NCBI GenBank assembly: GCA_004194705.1
Contig: SADC01000285.1
Location: forward strand, 87,641 to 151,640
DNA: 64,000 nt
DNA from: Ditylenchus dipsaci
Lineage: Eukaryota; Nematoda; Chromadorea; Rhabditida; Anguinidae
Reading direction: 5' to 3'
Positions 46,001 to 56,589 of this stretch are shown here, in pieces. The notes beneath the pieces were generated by a model. That model saw nothing but the letters and a program-made list of their open reading frames with translations, was not told where the DNA came from and searched no databases. Each line of letters begins with the position of its first letter. Within the stretch, counting starts at the first letter, position 1. A program made the translations under genes and the position numbers.

Positions 46001-49000
46001 TGAAATCAATGGTCTTGCCAAACATGTCTCAAAAAGTTTTGCTCATCAACTCTAGAATCATTGTGGGCAAGTTTTATCAAACAGAATTTCTAAATAAGAG
46101 CAGAGTTTTAGGAGAAGAAGGATTCAAATGGAATTCCATATGCGAAATTACCATCCGAGCCATGCAAACTGAGCTATGGTAAATTAGCAACAAACATAAA
46201 TGGTTTTTGGCGCATGATAGACAAAAAAATATAATACAGTAAAATCCCGATGTAACAGCCCCCACCTCAAGTTCGTTCCGCCAAATTTGAATTTCGAGCA
46301 AAATACTCGTTTACCCCGCCAAATTATTCATTTGCCCCACCAAATTTGAATTTACCCCACCATATTCAAATTTTTAGTCAAATATTGCAGTAAATTTTGC
46401 GGGAATTCGATTTTTATAGTCAAAAATAACTTGGATCGCCCAGGATCCCACCCCGGAATGGCCAAAAGCCCCTGAAAGTTAGTTTTTTGGGGTTTTAGTA
46501 AGGGGGAGTAATCTTTTTGCGAAAATTCGATTGATCCGATCAGATTTCGGGTCCGGTAGGCTTCATCGCTCAAAATTCCGCCCTGAACCATCCAAACCAG
46601 TATCTAAATCCCTAAATCAGTGCTCAGGGTGGTTTTAGATGGTTGAGTATGGTTCAGGTGGAATTTTGAGCGATTAAGCCTATCGGACGCGAAATCTGAT
46701 CGCTCAATCGAATTTTCTCAAAAAGTTTACTTCCCCTTTAGTAAAACCCCAAAAACCCAACTTTCAGGGGCTTTTGGCCATTCCGGGGTGGGATTCTGCG
46801 CGATCCAAGTTATTTTTGACTATAAAAATCGAATTCCCGCAAAATTTACTGCGATATTTGACTAAAATTTGAATTTGGGGGTAAATGAATAATTTGGCGG
46901 GTGAAATTAGTTACAGCCATTTTTGAATTGGTTTGCGAATTGTCTTCGGTTAGTCCAGTCCGAAATATCGCAAAGATTTCGATTTTGACGACCGTTTTTC
47001 AAATAAAAAAATAATTTTGCCGAAAACATCCGAAGGGTACTCGATTTTAACGGCCCTCTAATTTTAAATTGAAGCAGGCAAATCGATATCTTTACGATAT
47101 TTCGGACTGGACTAGCCGAAGACAACTTCGCAAAACAATCAAAAAATTAGGGTAAAAAAGTGTCGGACCCCTAGGCGGAACGAACTTGAGGTGGGGCCGT
47201 TAAATCGGGGGTTGACTGTAATATGATAAAAAACATAAATCACAGCTAAGTGATGTGCTGTATAATTTTTACTTTTTAGCTGGAGAGTTATTAAAAAGTA
47301 CTAGAATGCCTGGTAAATGTCCTTGAGGTTAGCTTGTTAGCTCATTCTAAAACTCAAAAAATAGAATCAGCATTTACAGTTCCGGTCCTTTGTCTACTCT
47401 GCCGGTCAGCATTTGGTTAATCAGCTTAGTGAGGTGGGTCTATCTTAAATTCTCAGCAAAATAACTTTTTTCGACAAAAAAAACAATTTTACTGGATATA
47501 CGGTATAAGAAAAATGCACAAACAAATACTTTCAGGCACTACTTGACCTGAATACTCGTTTTGAGAATGGCCAATTTGTGGGACTAGAGCGCTCAGAATT
47601 ATCCAAGTATTTGTGCCCAGTGTTGGGTCGATTGATCAATTATTATCAACAAGCTCGACTGTGTAAAATTCTGGGTAAGTGGAATTACATGCTGAAATCG
47701 CCCAAAATTATTAGGTTGTGTCAAAAATACGCGGAATTTTGATTTGGTATCTCCTGTTATGTTCTGGCATATTTTTATGGTTTTTGTCCATCGACTATGA
47801 TTTTTGTCCATCTAAAAACAGTAACATTACAGAAAGATCACAAAGCCAACAATCAAAGATAAATACTAAAAAGTTTATTTCACAAACAGTCAGAAATAAT
47901 TTTTGAAAAATGTGCCAAGCACAACAGGGCTACCAAGTCAAGATTCCGCGTATTTTCGACACAGCCTAATAATTTATATAGGTTTTTAGTGGACTTCACT
48001 AGACTAGGCTGTGTTCAGGTAATCACCTAGATTTTATCAAGCTTTTGATCTTTGTGTGATATAGTTTGGAAAATATGTTTTACACATCGACTCAGAATTT
48101 TATCGCTGTTTTTAGGTGCTATAAAAATTTATGACATAATCGGGCTGGCGAATAAAATAATACCTGTTTAAAAATTGAAAAAATAAAAAATTTAATTTTT
48201 TGATACAAATTGCACACTAAATGAAACAGTAGTTCAGGCTGAGTCGAACAGTTTCAACAAATTATATATTACACAAAAGAAATATGGCCATGCAAAAGTG
48301 TTTGAAAATTCATTAAATTTATTGATTCAGGCAATTATGGCTTGTGGTATATTAGTTTTTTGCACAAAACACCCCTTTTTAGCAATTTTTTGTAGATCTG
48401 GCTGTGCAAGTATTGCCTAAGGTAAAAACATAGATTGACAAAAAAAATTATCGAAACTTTTTAGAAAATGACGCTTTACAATCGCCAACTCATGGAAAAC
48501 TTGACGAGGATCAGGCCCAACGCTCAAGTTGCTATCCCACTTCTAGAGCTAATCGGAGACTCGGCGGATGTTAGCGAGTTTTTCCAGTTCTTTCAGGTAA
48601 TACCTAAAGCTATTTTCATCACCAATTCTAAGGCAATAATTTAGGAGAAGCATTTCCGCAGTGTAGTAGATGTGCTAGCACCGTAAGTTTATTAGACTAA
48701 ACCATTAATAATATTTTTGTATTTGGCAAAATTATGTTGCGATAAAAGCACAAAAAGCTGTCTTAGCATGTAAACATCAAAAAAATTTCATTATGATAAT
48801 AAATCTTCTTAAAAATAATAAATCTTAGATACTCAAGTTGCCGACACTTCAATCTTTTATCATCGCATCAGTCCACCGAGTCATCCTGCGCTGGTTCTCA
48901 AAAGTTCAGGAAGACATGAGAAATGTAAAAATCTGAGTATTACACAATATAGTCACACAATAGGAACCTTTCTATTTTAAGGCGATGTCCCAGTACATAT

Positions 49001-52000
49001 TGCAAACTTTCACGGCTGCTAATGAGAAGCCAGAGCTCAGCTTGATGCCGTCACAGAGTACCAAATCGGGTGCTTTGGTGCAAACGTGCTCTTCTCACAA
49101 AGGGCAGGACAGGAGCAGCAAAGACCTCTCAGGAGCTACAGGTAGCACCACAATGGTCCCTGGAGGAAATACAGTCAAGTCTCGTTAAATCGACACCCCC
49201 TCAAGTTCGTTCCCACCTAGGGTCCGAAACTTTTTTATCCTGATTTTCGAATTCTTTACGAGTGACGATCAGTTAATCTGGTCATGAAAATTGCAAGGTT
49301 ACGATGTTTCCGATCTCGAAAATTTGGCCCTATCCTATATTGGGTATCGATATATTTATATTTGGGTACCTGTTCACATAAGCTTTTGTGATATTTTATG
49401 AGAACACAAAAAATCTAAAAAATGACCTTGGGAGACCAAGGCAAAACTTTTTCTTGATATTTTTGTACCAAAATTTTTTTTTGTTTATAAGTGCAAATAA
49501 ATAGTTTTTGATACTTTTGGAGTGAGTTTTTTTCAAAAGACAGGGGGACTAAGCTCGAAAATCGGTACCCAATATAGGATAGGGCCGAAAATTTAGCCAT
49601 AAAGACCCGCGGGTGCTCGATATACCGGCACCTGATTTCGAATAAGGAACGAACTTGAGGGGGGAGGTGGTTGTCGTTTTAACGAGACTTGACTGCACCG
49701 TTAGAACTCTCCCTCTAGAATATAATCATTTTTAGAAGTGAATTCGACACTTGCAAAAGACTACAAATCTTCCTCCGCTTCACTGAACCTGTCCGAATCT
49801 TCTAACCTTCTGGGCAATGCAGCCACCCCTGTGCCTATTTTCATAGTGGAGAGGAAATCGTACAGGTTGTGCAGCCATTTGGTCAGTTGAATTTTCATTT
49901 TAGTGAGGAAAGTAAAGAATCTTAAAATTAGTTATTTCACATTCGGATGTTTTGGCCAATCAATTACGCTTGGATGACGAAATTAACTTCATGTGCTCCG
50001 GTCAGTGGGATGACCTCACTCCCAAATCTACCTCATTCAGCATTGGTCCTTCCATACACCAGAGATCTCACCTAGCATTGAAATGCATCATCAGCAATGG
50101 ATGTCTGCAGAACATGTTCGTCGACTCAACAATTGGGATGTGAGTTAGACATTTTTTGACCCAGTATACACCGAGATATTGGCTAAAATTGAATCTCAGC
50201 ATTGAAAGTTTTAATTTTACCAGCCAATCACTGAATTTTGACAGAAAATTTTATAATCACATTGTAACTGAAAGTTATATGTCGAGTCATTTCAACGCAG
50301 ACAGATTACAATTATTTTCCTTGTTAGGTGACGAAGATGCGTTTGAGTCCATGCAGTTGTTCATGCGCTACTGGAAAAAGAAAATGCATTTCGTGCCAGT
50401 CTAGCCCAGACTCACCTAACAGTTATAAAAACTTTTTTGTCAACGAAAAAGAAGAGATTGTGGAAAAACGTGTAGAAAATTGGATAATGGATGGAAATAC
50501 GGTGAGGCTTTCAAAAAGTACATTTTTAAGAAAATTCATTGTTTAAGGTACTGACAATGAGGTGTTGGCTAGACGAAACCTGATGATATTGGTATGATTA
50601 CAAGGCACAATTTAAAACTTCTAATCACCTGAAAATTATTAGTTTTGCTTGGCAGAAGGAATGCTTCTACTTTTTCTATTGAGCGACCTCAACATCTGGT
50701 AATATAATTTCTTTTTATGAAAAAAGGAACGGTTCGATTTAATCTGACCACACCTTAGAGACTCCGTCTCAAAAGTCCGGTGCAGGCAACTTTTACCACA
50801 TCCTAATAAATTCATGTAATTCATGAAAAATTAAACAACTTTATTTTTCTCTATACGTATTTCCGACCCTACTATAAAAGCCCTTAATTATCGGAGCCCC
50901 TAATTATCGGAATAGTTTGAGGTTGAGTTTGAGATTTTTGAGTGAAAATCTAAAATCGAAAAAGCATCGTAGGAGTTAAAGAAACGCAATAAACAGCATG
51001 TAAGATTTTTCTCTGGCCTGAGTTGTAGATTCCTAAAATCAGGTGGACTTTTTAGAGGAAATACGGGGTAAAATATCAACTGACCACCATTTTTTTCGGA
51101 ATATTTGAAACTTTTGATAAAAAATCGACAATTTTGACAGTAAAAGTTTTCGGAAAGTCACCACTTATACCAAATCTCTTCCTGAATCCGAATCCGTTGA
51201 GATCAGGTCCGAAAAAATTTCAGGAAGCTGGGATATCTTTTAAAGTAGGGAAGTGGTCCAAATTTTCTGTGTGGTCTACTCAAAATACCAATATCTCAGC
51301 TCCCTGAAATTTTTCAGACCTGATCTCAACGGATTCGGATTCAGGAAAAGATTTTGCATTAGGGGTGACTTTCCAGTAACTTTTACTGTGAAAATCGTCG
51401 ATTTTTATCAAAAGTTTTAAATACTCCGAAAAAAATGGTGGTCAGTTGATGGCCGTCCGAAATACGGTAAATGCCAAAAAAAAACCCCTAAAATTTTCTT
51501 ATTATTTTATTCACTTTGCAGGCCTTTTGCGAGCAGCCAAACCAGAGTAGTTGCCAATGCAGTTGCATCATCATCCATTGATTCTGATGCTGCAAATTCT
51601 GATAAATCTCTTCCCTCCCACAAAGACTCCCTCGACGGAGCATGTATCCAAGTTGCCACCACCAGCAAATCCAAACCATTCACTCCAGCAGTCATGAGAA
51701 GTGACTCGAGTGAGTCCAGCCGCCGTCGTCACCAGTCAAGCACACATGTGGGGCCTCAGCACCGCAAAAGCTACATGCAGCTGCTTAATGGCTCCACTAA
51801 CAATGCTTTTGACTCATTTACTGACAAAGGATCCCTGAACACCGAAGAAAACAGCACGACAAGTAAGATTCTTCTAGGTTTTTTGAAAGAGGGAAAATTC
51901 TGAAATTTTTGATAGTAAAAATTGAAAGTTGTATTAGTTAGTTCCACATGTGGAAATTTCTTTCAATCGTCCGAAAATCGGAAAAATTCGGGATCAATCT

Positions 52001-55000
52001 CGAAATTTTTGGGTTCTCAACCCGAATCTAAGAGGTGCAATCGGTAGAGCTCGTGGGAGCTAAGAAAATGCAAAAAACAGATTTGCAAAATCCTTTCTCT
52101 GAGCTGAGACATAGGTCCTCAAAGTTAGGGGTGTGGGTTTGATAGAGAGTGTGGAACTAATAGAGAGAATACGGTAGTTCTGTATAATAAGGATATTTTC
52201 GCTCTACAAGAATACACGCATAAAAAAAATTCATAGAAAAAACCCAAGGTCACAGTCAAGGTCCCTTCTTTGCAAGTGGAAATTTTCGTGGGATACATCT
52301 TTTTTAGCGCCAAAATCGGAGTGGGTTCAATTAATCATTCGTCATGTATATGGGAAAGGTAATTATTTAGCACTTTTAAACTGATAAAAAAAACTTCAAC
52401 AACCTTAGATTCCTGGGTGATGCGACCTTTTGAAAACATACCGATGGATTTTGGTCAATCTGGTAGTGACTGTTTTTTTCAAAATATTTGTAAAAAGCTA
52501 TAATTTCCAGTCAACTGCTCTTCTTTTACTGATCCGTCATCACTGCTTGGTTACTTGTGTGGAAAAGATGCGGTTAGCAGCATAACACACTAAAAATTGA
52601 GTGAAACCATAATTTTTTAAGTTCCGAATCCCACCTAAGGAGAATGAAAATGTGCAAAGAACCCTGAGACTACTGGACAAAGTGGAGCCTGAAGAACTAC
52701 ATGCTGTAGGTGTGTTATACCTTGGAGAGGTATAAAAATATCGATGTACACTTTGCTAGTTAGAATCCCCCTCTGACATATTCAGGATCAATCCAGCGAG
52801 GCAGAAATCCTAGCAAATCAGTACGGTTCTGAGCGATATGTCAAGTTCATGAGGCAATTTCATATTTTATGTCAGTGTAAAAGTACTAAATGTTTAGGCT
52901 ATTGGGTGAAGTGGCCTCTTTGGCCGACGATCCGGAGGATTGCAAATGGGCAAACATGGTATGTACATAGATTTCGATTCAGTCAAACCTAATAGGATCC
53001 CTCACTAAGTGGATCTCAGGTTCAAGTGCGTATTTTTTTCAGCTAGGCTATTTTAAAGCCCATTTTTGACATAATGTTGGGTATCGAATTCCTTAATCGA
53101 AATCCTCAAAATCTTAGGTATCTCTATACATTGACAAAGTTGACTTAAATAGACAAATTTCGGCACTTGATTACTTCGGGAGGGGGGGGGGGTAGGCGCT
53201 TTATGTAAAAACAAGTTTCTGCTTAGCCAAAAGCTAGGCGTAGACTAAGCCAGCGCATGTTAGGAAGGAATCAAACGTTTGTGTCGAAATGTAGTCTTTC
53301 TGGTTTCTTGTGTGTATCCAAGTAGTCAATTACTTCAGCCAAAACGAGCTTTTGAAACAGCCCAACAAACCACCCCCCCCCCCCCCCAAAGTAAACAAGT
53401 GCCCGAATTTCTACATGTATAAGTTGAAAAAAAACCTATCAGTAAGATCTTAGATGGATGGGTCAGCGAGCGATAGCGCCATTTCGAAATGGCGCTATCG
53501 CTCGCTTTCCGATGGATGGGATGTTTCAAATCAATATTTGGTTCTATATTTCAATTTCCGTTTTAGGAAAATTCACGTACGAATATGTGAGATTTTTCAT
53601 ACATTTTTATCAAATATCTAAATCCTATGGTAAATACTTTCAGAAAGATGCCATTTCCAAAATAGTATTCCTAGTGGCTACTCTCATGCCAAACTCTGAA
53701 GACGATCCCAAATGCAACGCTAAGAAAAGCCTTATCAGTAAATCTGACTCTATTTTTACAAGAGAAAATGTATTAATTCAGGCAATAATTTTGTATCAAT
53801 TATCTTCAATGAAAGTGGAAAACCTTACAAGCAAGGTAAATAAATCAAGGTACCGTATATTCTCTATTAGAAGGCCCGGGCCTTTTTATTTTCAACCCTA
53901 AAAAAGTCGGAAAAAAATATTTCGATTTTGAGATTTTTGAATGCTCAACTAAAATTTTAAAAGTGGAATCAGGTGGGCTCGTGTTAACTAAGAAAAACGC
54001 GAAAAACAGATTTGCGAATTTCTTTTTCTAGGCTGATATATAGGTCCTCAAGGGGGCCTTCTATTAGAGAGGGCCTTCTAATCGAGAATATACGGTAAAT
54101 ATAGCAGTAAATAAAATTTAGACTTCAGGCACTGTTTCTGGAAATTTCGACAAAGTAGCTTTAGAAGTTGTGCCTCATGATGAAGAGACTGTAATTACTA
54201 AAATATACAATTGTTGAAAAATTAGAATTTATTTATTGTAGATATTGGTCAGTTTGCATGCTAGGAAAGAAATCGCCGGTAAGTTTGATATGCCTTACAA
54301 ACTGGAGATCTAAATTATGAGCTTCTTCAGCTCAGCTGAGTGAAACCCTTTTAGCATAGCTTTTCACATCTTTCAATGTTGATACCTCTGAGTCGAAATT
54401 GAAAACAATCAAAAATAAACTTTCCGTCTCCGTTCAACCCTAGGCATGGTGGCGATTTAGGTAATAATAATATATATGGTCCGAAATACTAAAAAGGACA
54501 AACAAATAAGTTATGCACGATAAGTCATTTGTAATAGGAGATTCAGGGCTATCTTTTGGTGTATTGGGTAGCTGAAAAAGATATAAAAACAAAAAAGTTA
54601 CCGTATTTCCTCTAATAGAGCCACCGGTGGCTTTATTTTTTGGATGCCCGAAAATCTAAAAGATTTTGGGTCGATCTCGAGACTATCGGTTGAAAATCCA
54701 AAATCGAAAAAGCAAAATCGGTAGTGCTCGTTGGCGTTAAGAAAATGCAATAAACAGCTTTGCAATATTTAATCTGCTCCGAGATACAGACCCTCAAAGT
54801 CGAGTGGTGACTCTATTGGAAGGGGTGGCTCTATTAGAAGAAATACGGTATAATACTTTAATTTGAACTTTTAAGTAAAGTTTTATTCTAGTACCTTAAT
54901 AGTACTACCCAATCGCCACCCAAACCCTATAGTGGTCACTTAAAAATGTCACTTCTGGACCGTGAAGTCAAGTCAGAATATTTCTATCAAAGTTTATTGG

Positions 55001-55672
55001 ATCTCGCCACATAATATGTCATTTTCAAGGCAAGAGTCAGGGCTTCCTAGATCCAAAAGATCAGGAACTGGACAAGTGATATTATGAACAAACGAGCATT
55101 CTCAAAATAGTGCCTCAAAATAAAATTAGACAAATAGCCCTAACGTGACGGTCCTGGGTTAACAGAGTATTCAAAATAATATTTGCATCACAGTTCCTAA
55201 AATCTTAAAAACATTTGCAGCCTGGTTAGCCCTTACAAAAGCTTTTTTGCCGGATGCTGTTGCAGTAAAAGCTCTACGCAAAATGGCTATAAGAGCTCAA
55301 TTAGCTGGTACTTTTACACAGTAACACTTTGGTGTTCTCCAAATAATATTTAATTTTAGTAAATGTTTGGCGGAGCTTGGAGGAATGTTTGCGCAACGAA
55401 AAATTAAGGCCATATTTGAGTCAAGCGGTCGACCGTCTAAGAAGGTACTTATTTTATATTGGATCAAAAAATCCATGAAAATTATTTTCCATCCCACCAA
55501 AATTTTGCGAAAAGCAAACAACCAAGAGCACTAATTTTTTTAATTTTAGGATCCAAGCATTGAAGTTGAAGAGAGTTCCAGAAATGTAGAAGCGGGTCTT
55601 CTAAATGATGAAACTTTCCATCCTCAGAAACTGGTCCAGGCAATAGGTACACAGTTACGACACTGGCACTGA
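40072..55672 (+). CDS. TSC2: Tuberin (TSC2), GTPase-activating protein for Rheb
   Basis: With TSC1, tuberin converts Rheb-GTP to Rheb-GDP and restrains mTORC1. More than 35 short exons follow the human order: 40072-40108, 40165-40281 (QNEELGLALRSTFFE), 40691-about 40899, about 40996-41090, about 41670-41863, 42570-42625 (RGAVFCVAMSLW), 42675-42759, 42885-42963, 43564-43705, 43751-43788, 44078-44131, 44950-44969, 45326-45388, 46001-46178, 47280-47327, 47380-47433, 47536-47674, 47990-48018, 48331-48346, 48396-48421, 48465-48596 (AQVAIPLLELIGD), 48645-48682, 48829-48924, 48982-about 49165, 49736-49881, 49932-50139, 50328-50501, 51522-51862, 52308-52358, 52409-52462, 52511-52572, then the GAP exons. 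Single-base breaks occur near 40755, 41040, 47295, 48834 and 50398. The first exons, including the start codon, were not found. Confidence 0.93.
40365..40665. repeat. Foldback in a TSC2 intron
   Basis: The pairs CGATTTTCGCTTAGTCCCCC / GCGAAAATCG and GGTTTGGGTCC / GGCCCAAAGCCC are inverted. A related element is at 45480-45790 (CACGATTTTTGGTTGGCCCC, GGTTTGGGC, CCCAAACCACAGGGGG). Confidence 0.6.
41105..41590. repeat. Family C core in an outer inverted frame
   Basis: The core 41252-41444 runs from GTGTAGCCCCGGATCTCAG to AAAGATGAGATTCAGTGC. To its right are the units TTTGACGGGGTAAA, TTCGACTGGGTAAA and TTTGACGTGGTAAA. The outermost pair is CCTATTATACAATGGCT and GAGCCATTGTACAAT. Confidence 0.65.
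43812..44045. repeat. Family A MITE (internal-region subtype) in a TSC2 intron
   Basis: TACCGTAATCCTCGAATAAG at the left and CTTATTAGAGGAAATACGGTA at the right. Inside is the conserved block seen in several family A copies (TTGAGATCGACTTC, GAGCTCTACTGATTC, CTATATCTCAGCC). Confidence 0.8.
45480..45790. repeat. Foldback in a TSC2 intron, relative of 40365-40665
   Basis: The outer pair is CACTTTGAAGAGCCATA and TATGGCTCTTGAAGTG. The inner pair is AAAACACGATTTTTGG and AAAATATGTGTTTT. Confidence 0.65.
46233..47220. repeat. Composite family B element with nested mini-arrays in a TSC2 intron
   Basis: Outer ends are CAGTAAAATCCCGATGTAAC and TTAAATCGGGGGTTGACTG/TA, with CCTCAAGTTCGTTCCGCC and its inverse just inside. 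Within is an inverted array of TTTACCCCGCCAAATTATTC-type units (46310-46370 and 46870-46905). Within that is a hairpin (AAAATCGAATTCCCGC, GGCTTTTGGCCATTCCGG). It occupies the place where exons for roughly 200 residues of human tuberin would be expected. Confidence 0.75.
47708..47974. repeat. Family D hairpin in a TSC2 intron
   Basis: ATTATTAGGTTGTGTCAAAA at the left and TTTTCGACACAGCCTAATAAT at the right. The inner arms include ATACGCGGAATTTTGA / AAGATTCCGCGTAT. Its ends match the 1851-2095 element (ATTAGGTCGTGTCAAAA). Confidence 0.8.
49173..49697. repeat. Family B element with a second hairpin nested inside
   Basis: Outer ends are CAGTCAAGTCTCGTTAAATC and TTTAACGAGACTTGACTG. The inner hairpin 49325-49590 has ends GGCCCTATCCTATATTGGG and CCCAATATAGGATAGGGCC, exact inverses. 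It begins at the end of a TSC2 coding exon, so the donor site lies at or inside the element's edge. Confidence 0.8.
50854..51473. repeat. Composite family A element, TSC2 intron
   Basis: A left end TACGTATTTCCGACCCTACT and an inner right end TTAGAGGAAATACGG (51052). A second hairpin 51076-51450 has arms CAACTGACCACCATTTTTTT and AAAATGGTGGTCAGTTGA. The final outer right end is CCGAAATACGGTA. Confidence 0.6.
51938..52175. repeat. Family A copy, TTCCACATGTGG subtype
   Basis: The left end has lost its terminus and starts TTAGTTCCACATGTGG. The right end is CTAATAGAGAGAATACGGTA. A copy with the complete left end (CCGTATTCTCTCTATTAG, then TTCCACATGTGG) is at 58905, ending near 59460. Confidence 0.7.
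53466..53505. repeat. Perfect 40-base palindrome flanked by 10-base direct repeats
   Basis: GCGAGCGATAGCGCCATTTC followed at once by its exact inverse. GATGGATGGG occurs at 53453-53462 and again at 53511-53520. It lies in a TSC2 intron and is far more GC-rich than its surroundings. Confidence 0.9.
53851..54097. repeat. Family A MITE in a TSC2 intron
   Basis: TACCGTATATTCTCTATTAG at the left and CTAATCGAGAATATACGGTA at the right. GGCCCGGGCC at the left and GGGGGCCTT at the right lie just inside, plus the family's internal block. Confidence 0.85.
54599..54850. repeat. Family A MITE in a TSC2 intron
   Basis: TACCGTATTTCCTCTAATAG at the left and CTATTAGAAGAAATACGGTA at the right. AGCCACCGGTGGCT and GGTGGCT lie just inside. 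The internal block (GGTCGATCTCGAGAC, AGTGCTCGTTGGCG, CCGAGATACAGACC) matches the other copies. Confidence 0.85.
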
Positions 55673-55899
55673 TAACTTCCAGACCAATTAAATGATGGGT
55701 CATTTGGCTAAGCCTGATTTTCTCATGTGCTATTTTGTAAACCTTCTTGTTGCTACTGTGATTATTGTTAAAATTGTTGTTTTTAAAATAAAATTTGTAA
55801 AATATTACATACCGGGTATTCGAACTATTCCACAATCGAATTATTGATTTTCTACCTAAACTGATGTAAAGTCACCCCTTTTTTTAGCTCGTCCTTTTT

Positions 55900-56500
55900 A
55901 AATATCTTCACGTCGAATATTTGAAATTTGCATTTATAAGTTTTCCGATTTTTCAACTCAAAATTTTGAAATGCAAGACACTTTTTCGCTTTTTCGAAAC
56001 ATTTGGTAATTTTTTGTGGAAAAGTGTTATTTTTTGCTTATTTAGTTTCGAGCATCAAAAATAAAGGTTTTATAGTGAAATCTTAAAATCTCAAAAAATT
56101 GAGTTTCCAAATAAAATCCAAATTTTTAAAGGACTATCGCCGTTGATGACAATGACAATTTCGAGTTTTTGAATTGCTGGAAAACAGCTCTCTTATCGCG
56201 AACATATATTTTGAAATGTTGTTTGCGATTAAAATTTGTTTCAAAAATGAAGAACCATCTACTAGTTGAGCCCAGCCCATTGCCAGATCGGACGACTTAG
56301 CCGTCTCTCATTGAGCCATAACCTATTATTAATAAAAGTTGGTTCGCCTCATCTAATACATAAAATTTAAATTTTAGGTGCAAATAAAAAAATAATTCAC
56401 AAAAACATTTTCCGCATTTTCGGCTGTCCCCCGCCAATTCAAAAAATCTAAATTGCCATTTTCATCAACGGCGATGGTCCTTTGAATCAAAGACATTTAA
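55900..56500. repeat. Inverted repeat before the CYTH gene
   Basis: GACTATCGCCGTTGATGACA (56133) and AACGGCGATGGTCC (56465) are inverted, each next to GACAATTTCGAGTTTTTGAATT or its inverse. It shares sequence with 4430-4560 (CGTCGTTGATGATAATGGCA, GCGAATCATTTGG). Confidence 0.55.
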
Positions 56501-56589
56501 GATCCCTGCATTAAAGCTATTAATAAATAAATTTACGGGTGATTTTACATGCCTTTTTCAAGGCTAATCTGTTTTTTAAGACACCAAAG

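Larger units (their letters stand above)
52622..54278 (+). other. TSC2: Exons of the tuberin RapGAP-type domain
   Basis: Exons 52622-52729 (RTLRLLDKVEPEELHAVG, VLYLGE), 52786-52853, 52898-52958, 53567-53586 (KFTYEY), 53644-53737 (KIVFLVATLMPNSEDD), 53782-53835 (SNNFVSIIFNESGKPYK), 54129-54190 (GTVSGNFDKVALEVVP) and 54242-54278 (ILVSLHARKEIA). They align almost without gaps to human tuberin. The Asn of NNFVS corresponds to the human GNDFVS asparagine used as the catalytic thumb. Every junction is in phase except 52958/53567, where a short exon seems to be missing. The intron after 52853 has a GC donor. Confidence 0.92.
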
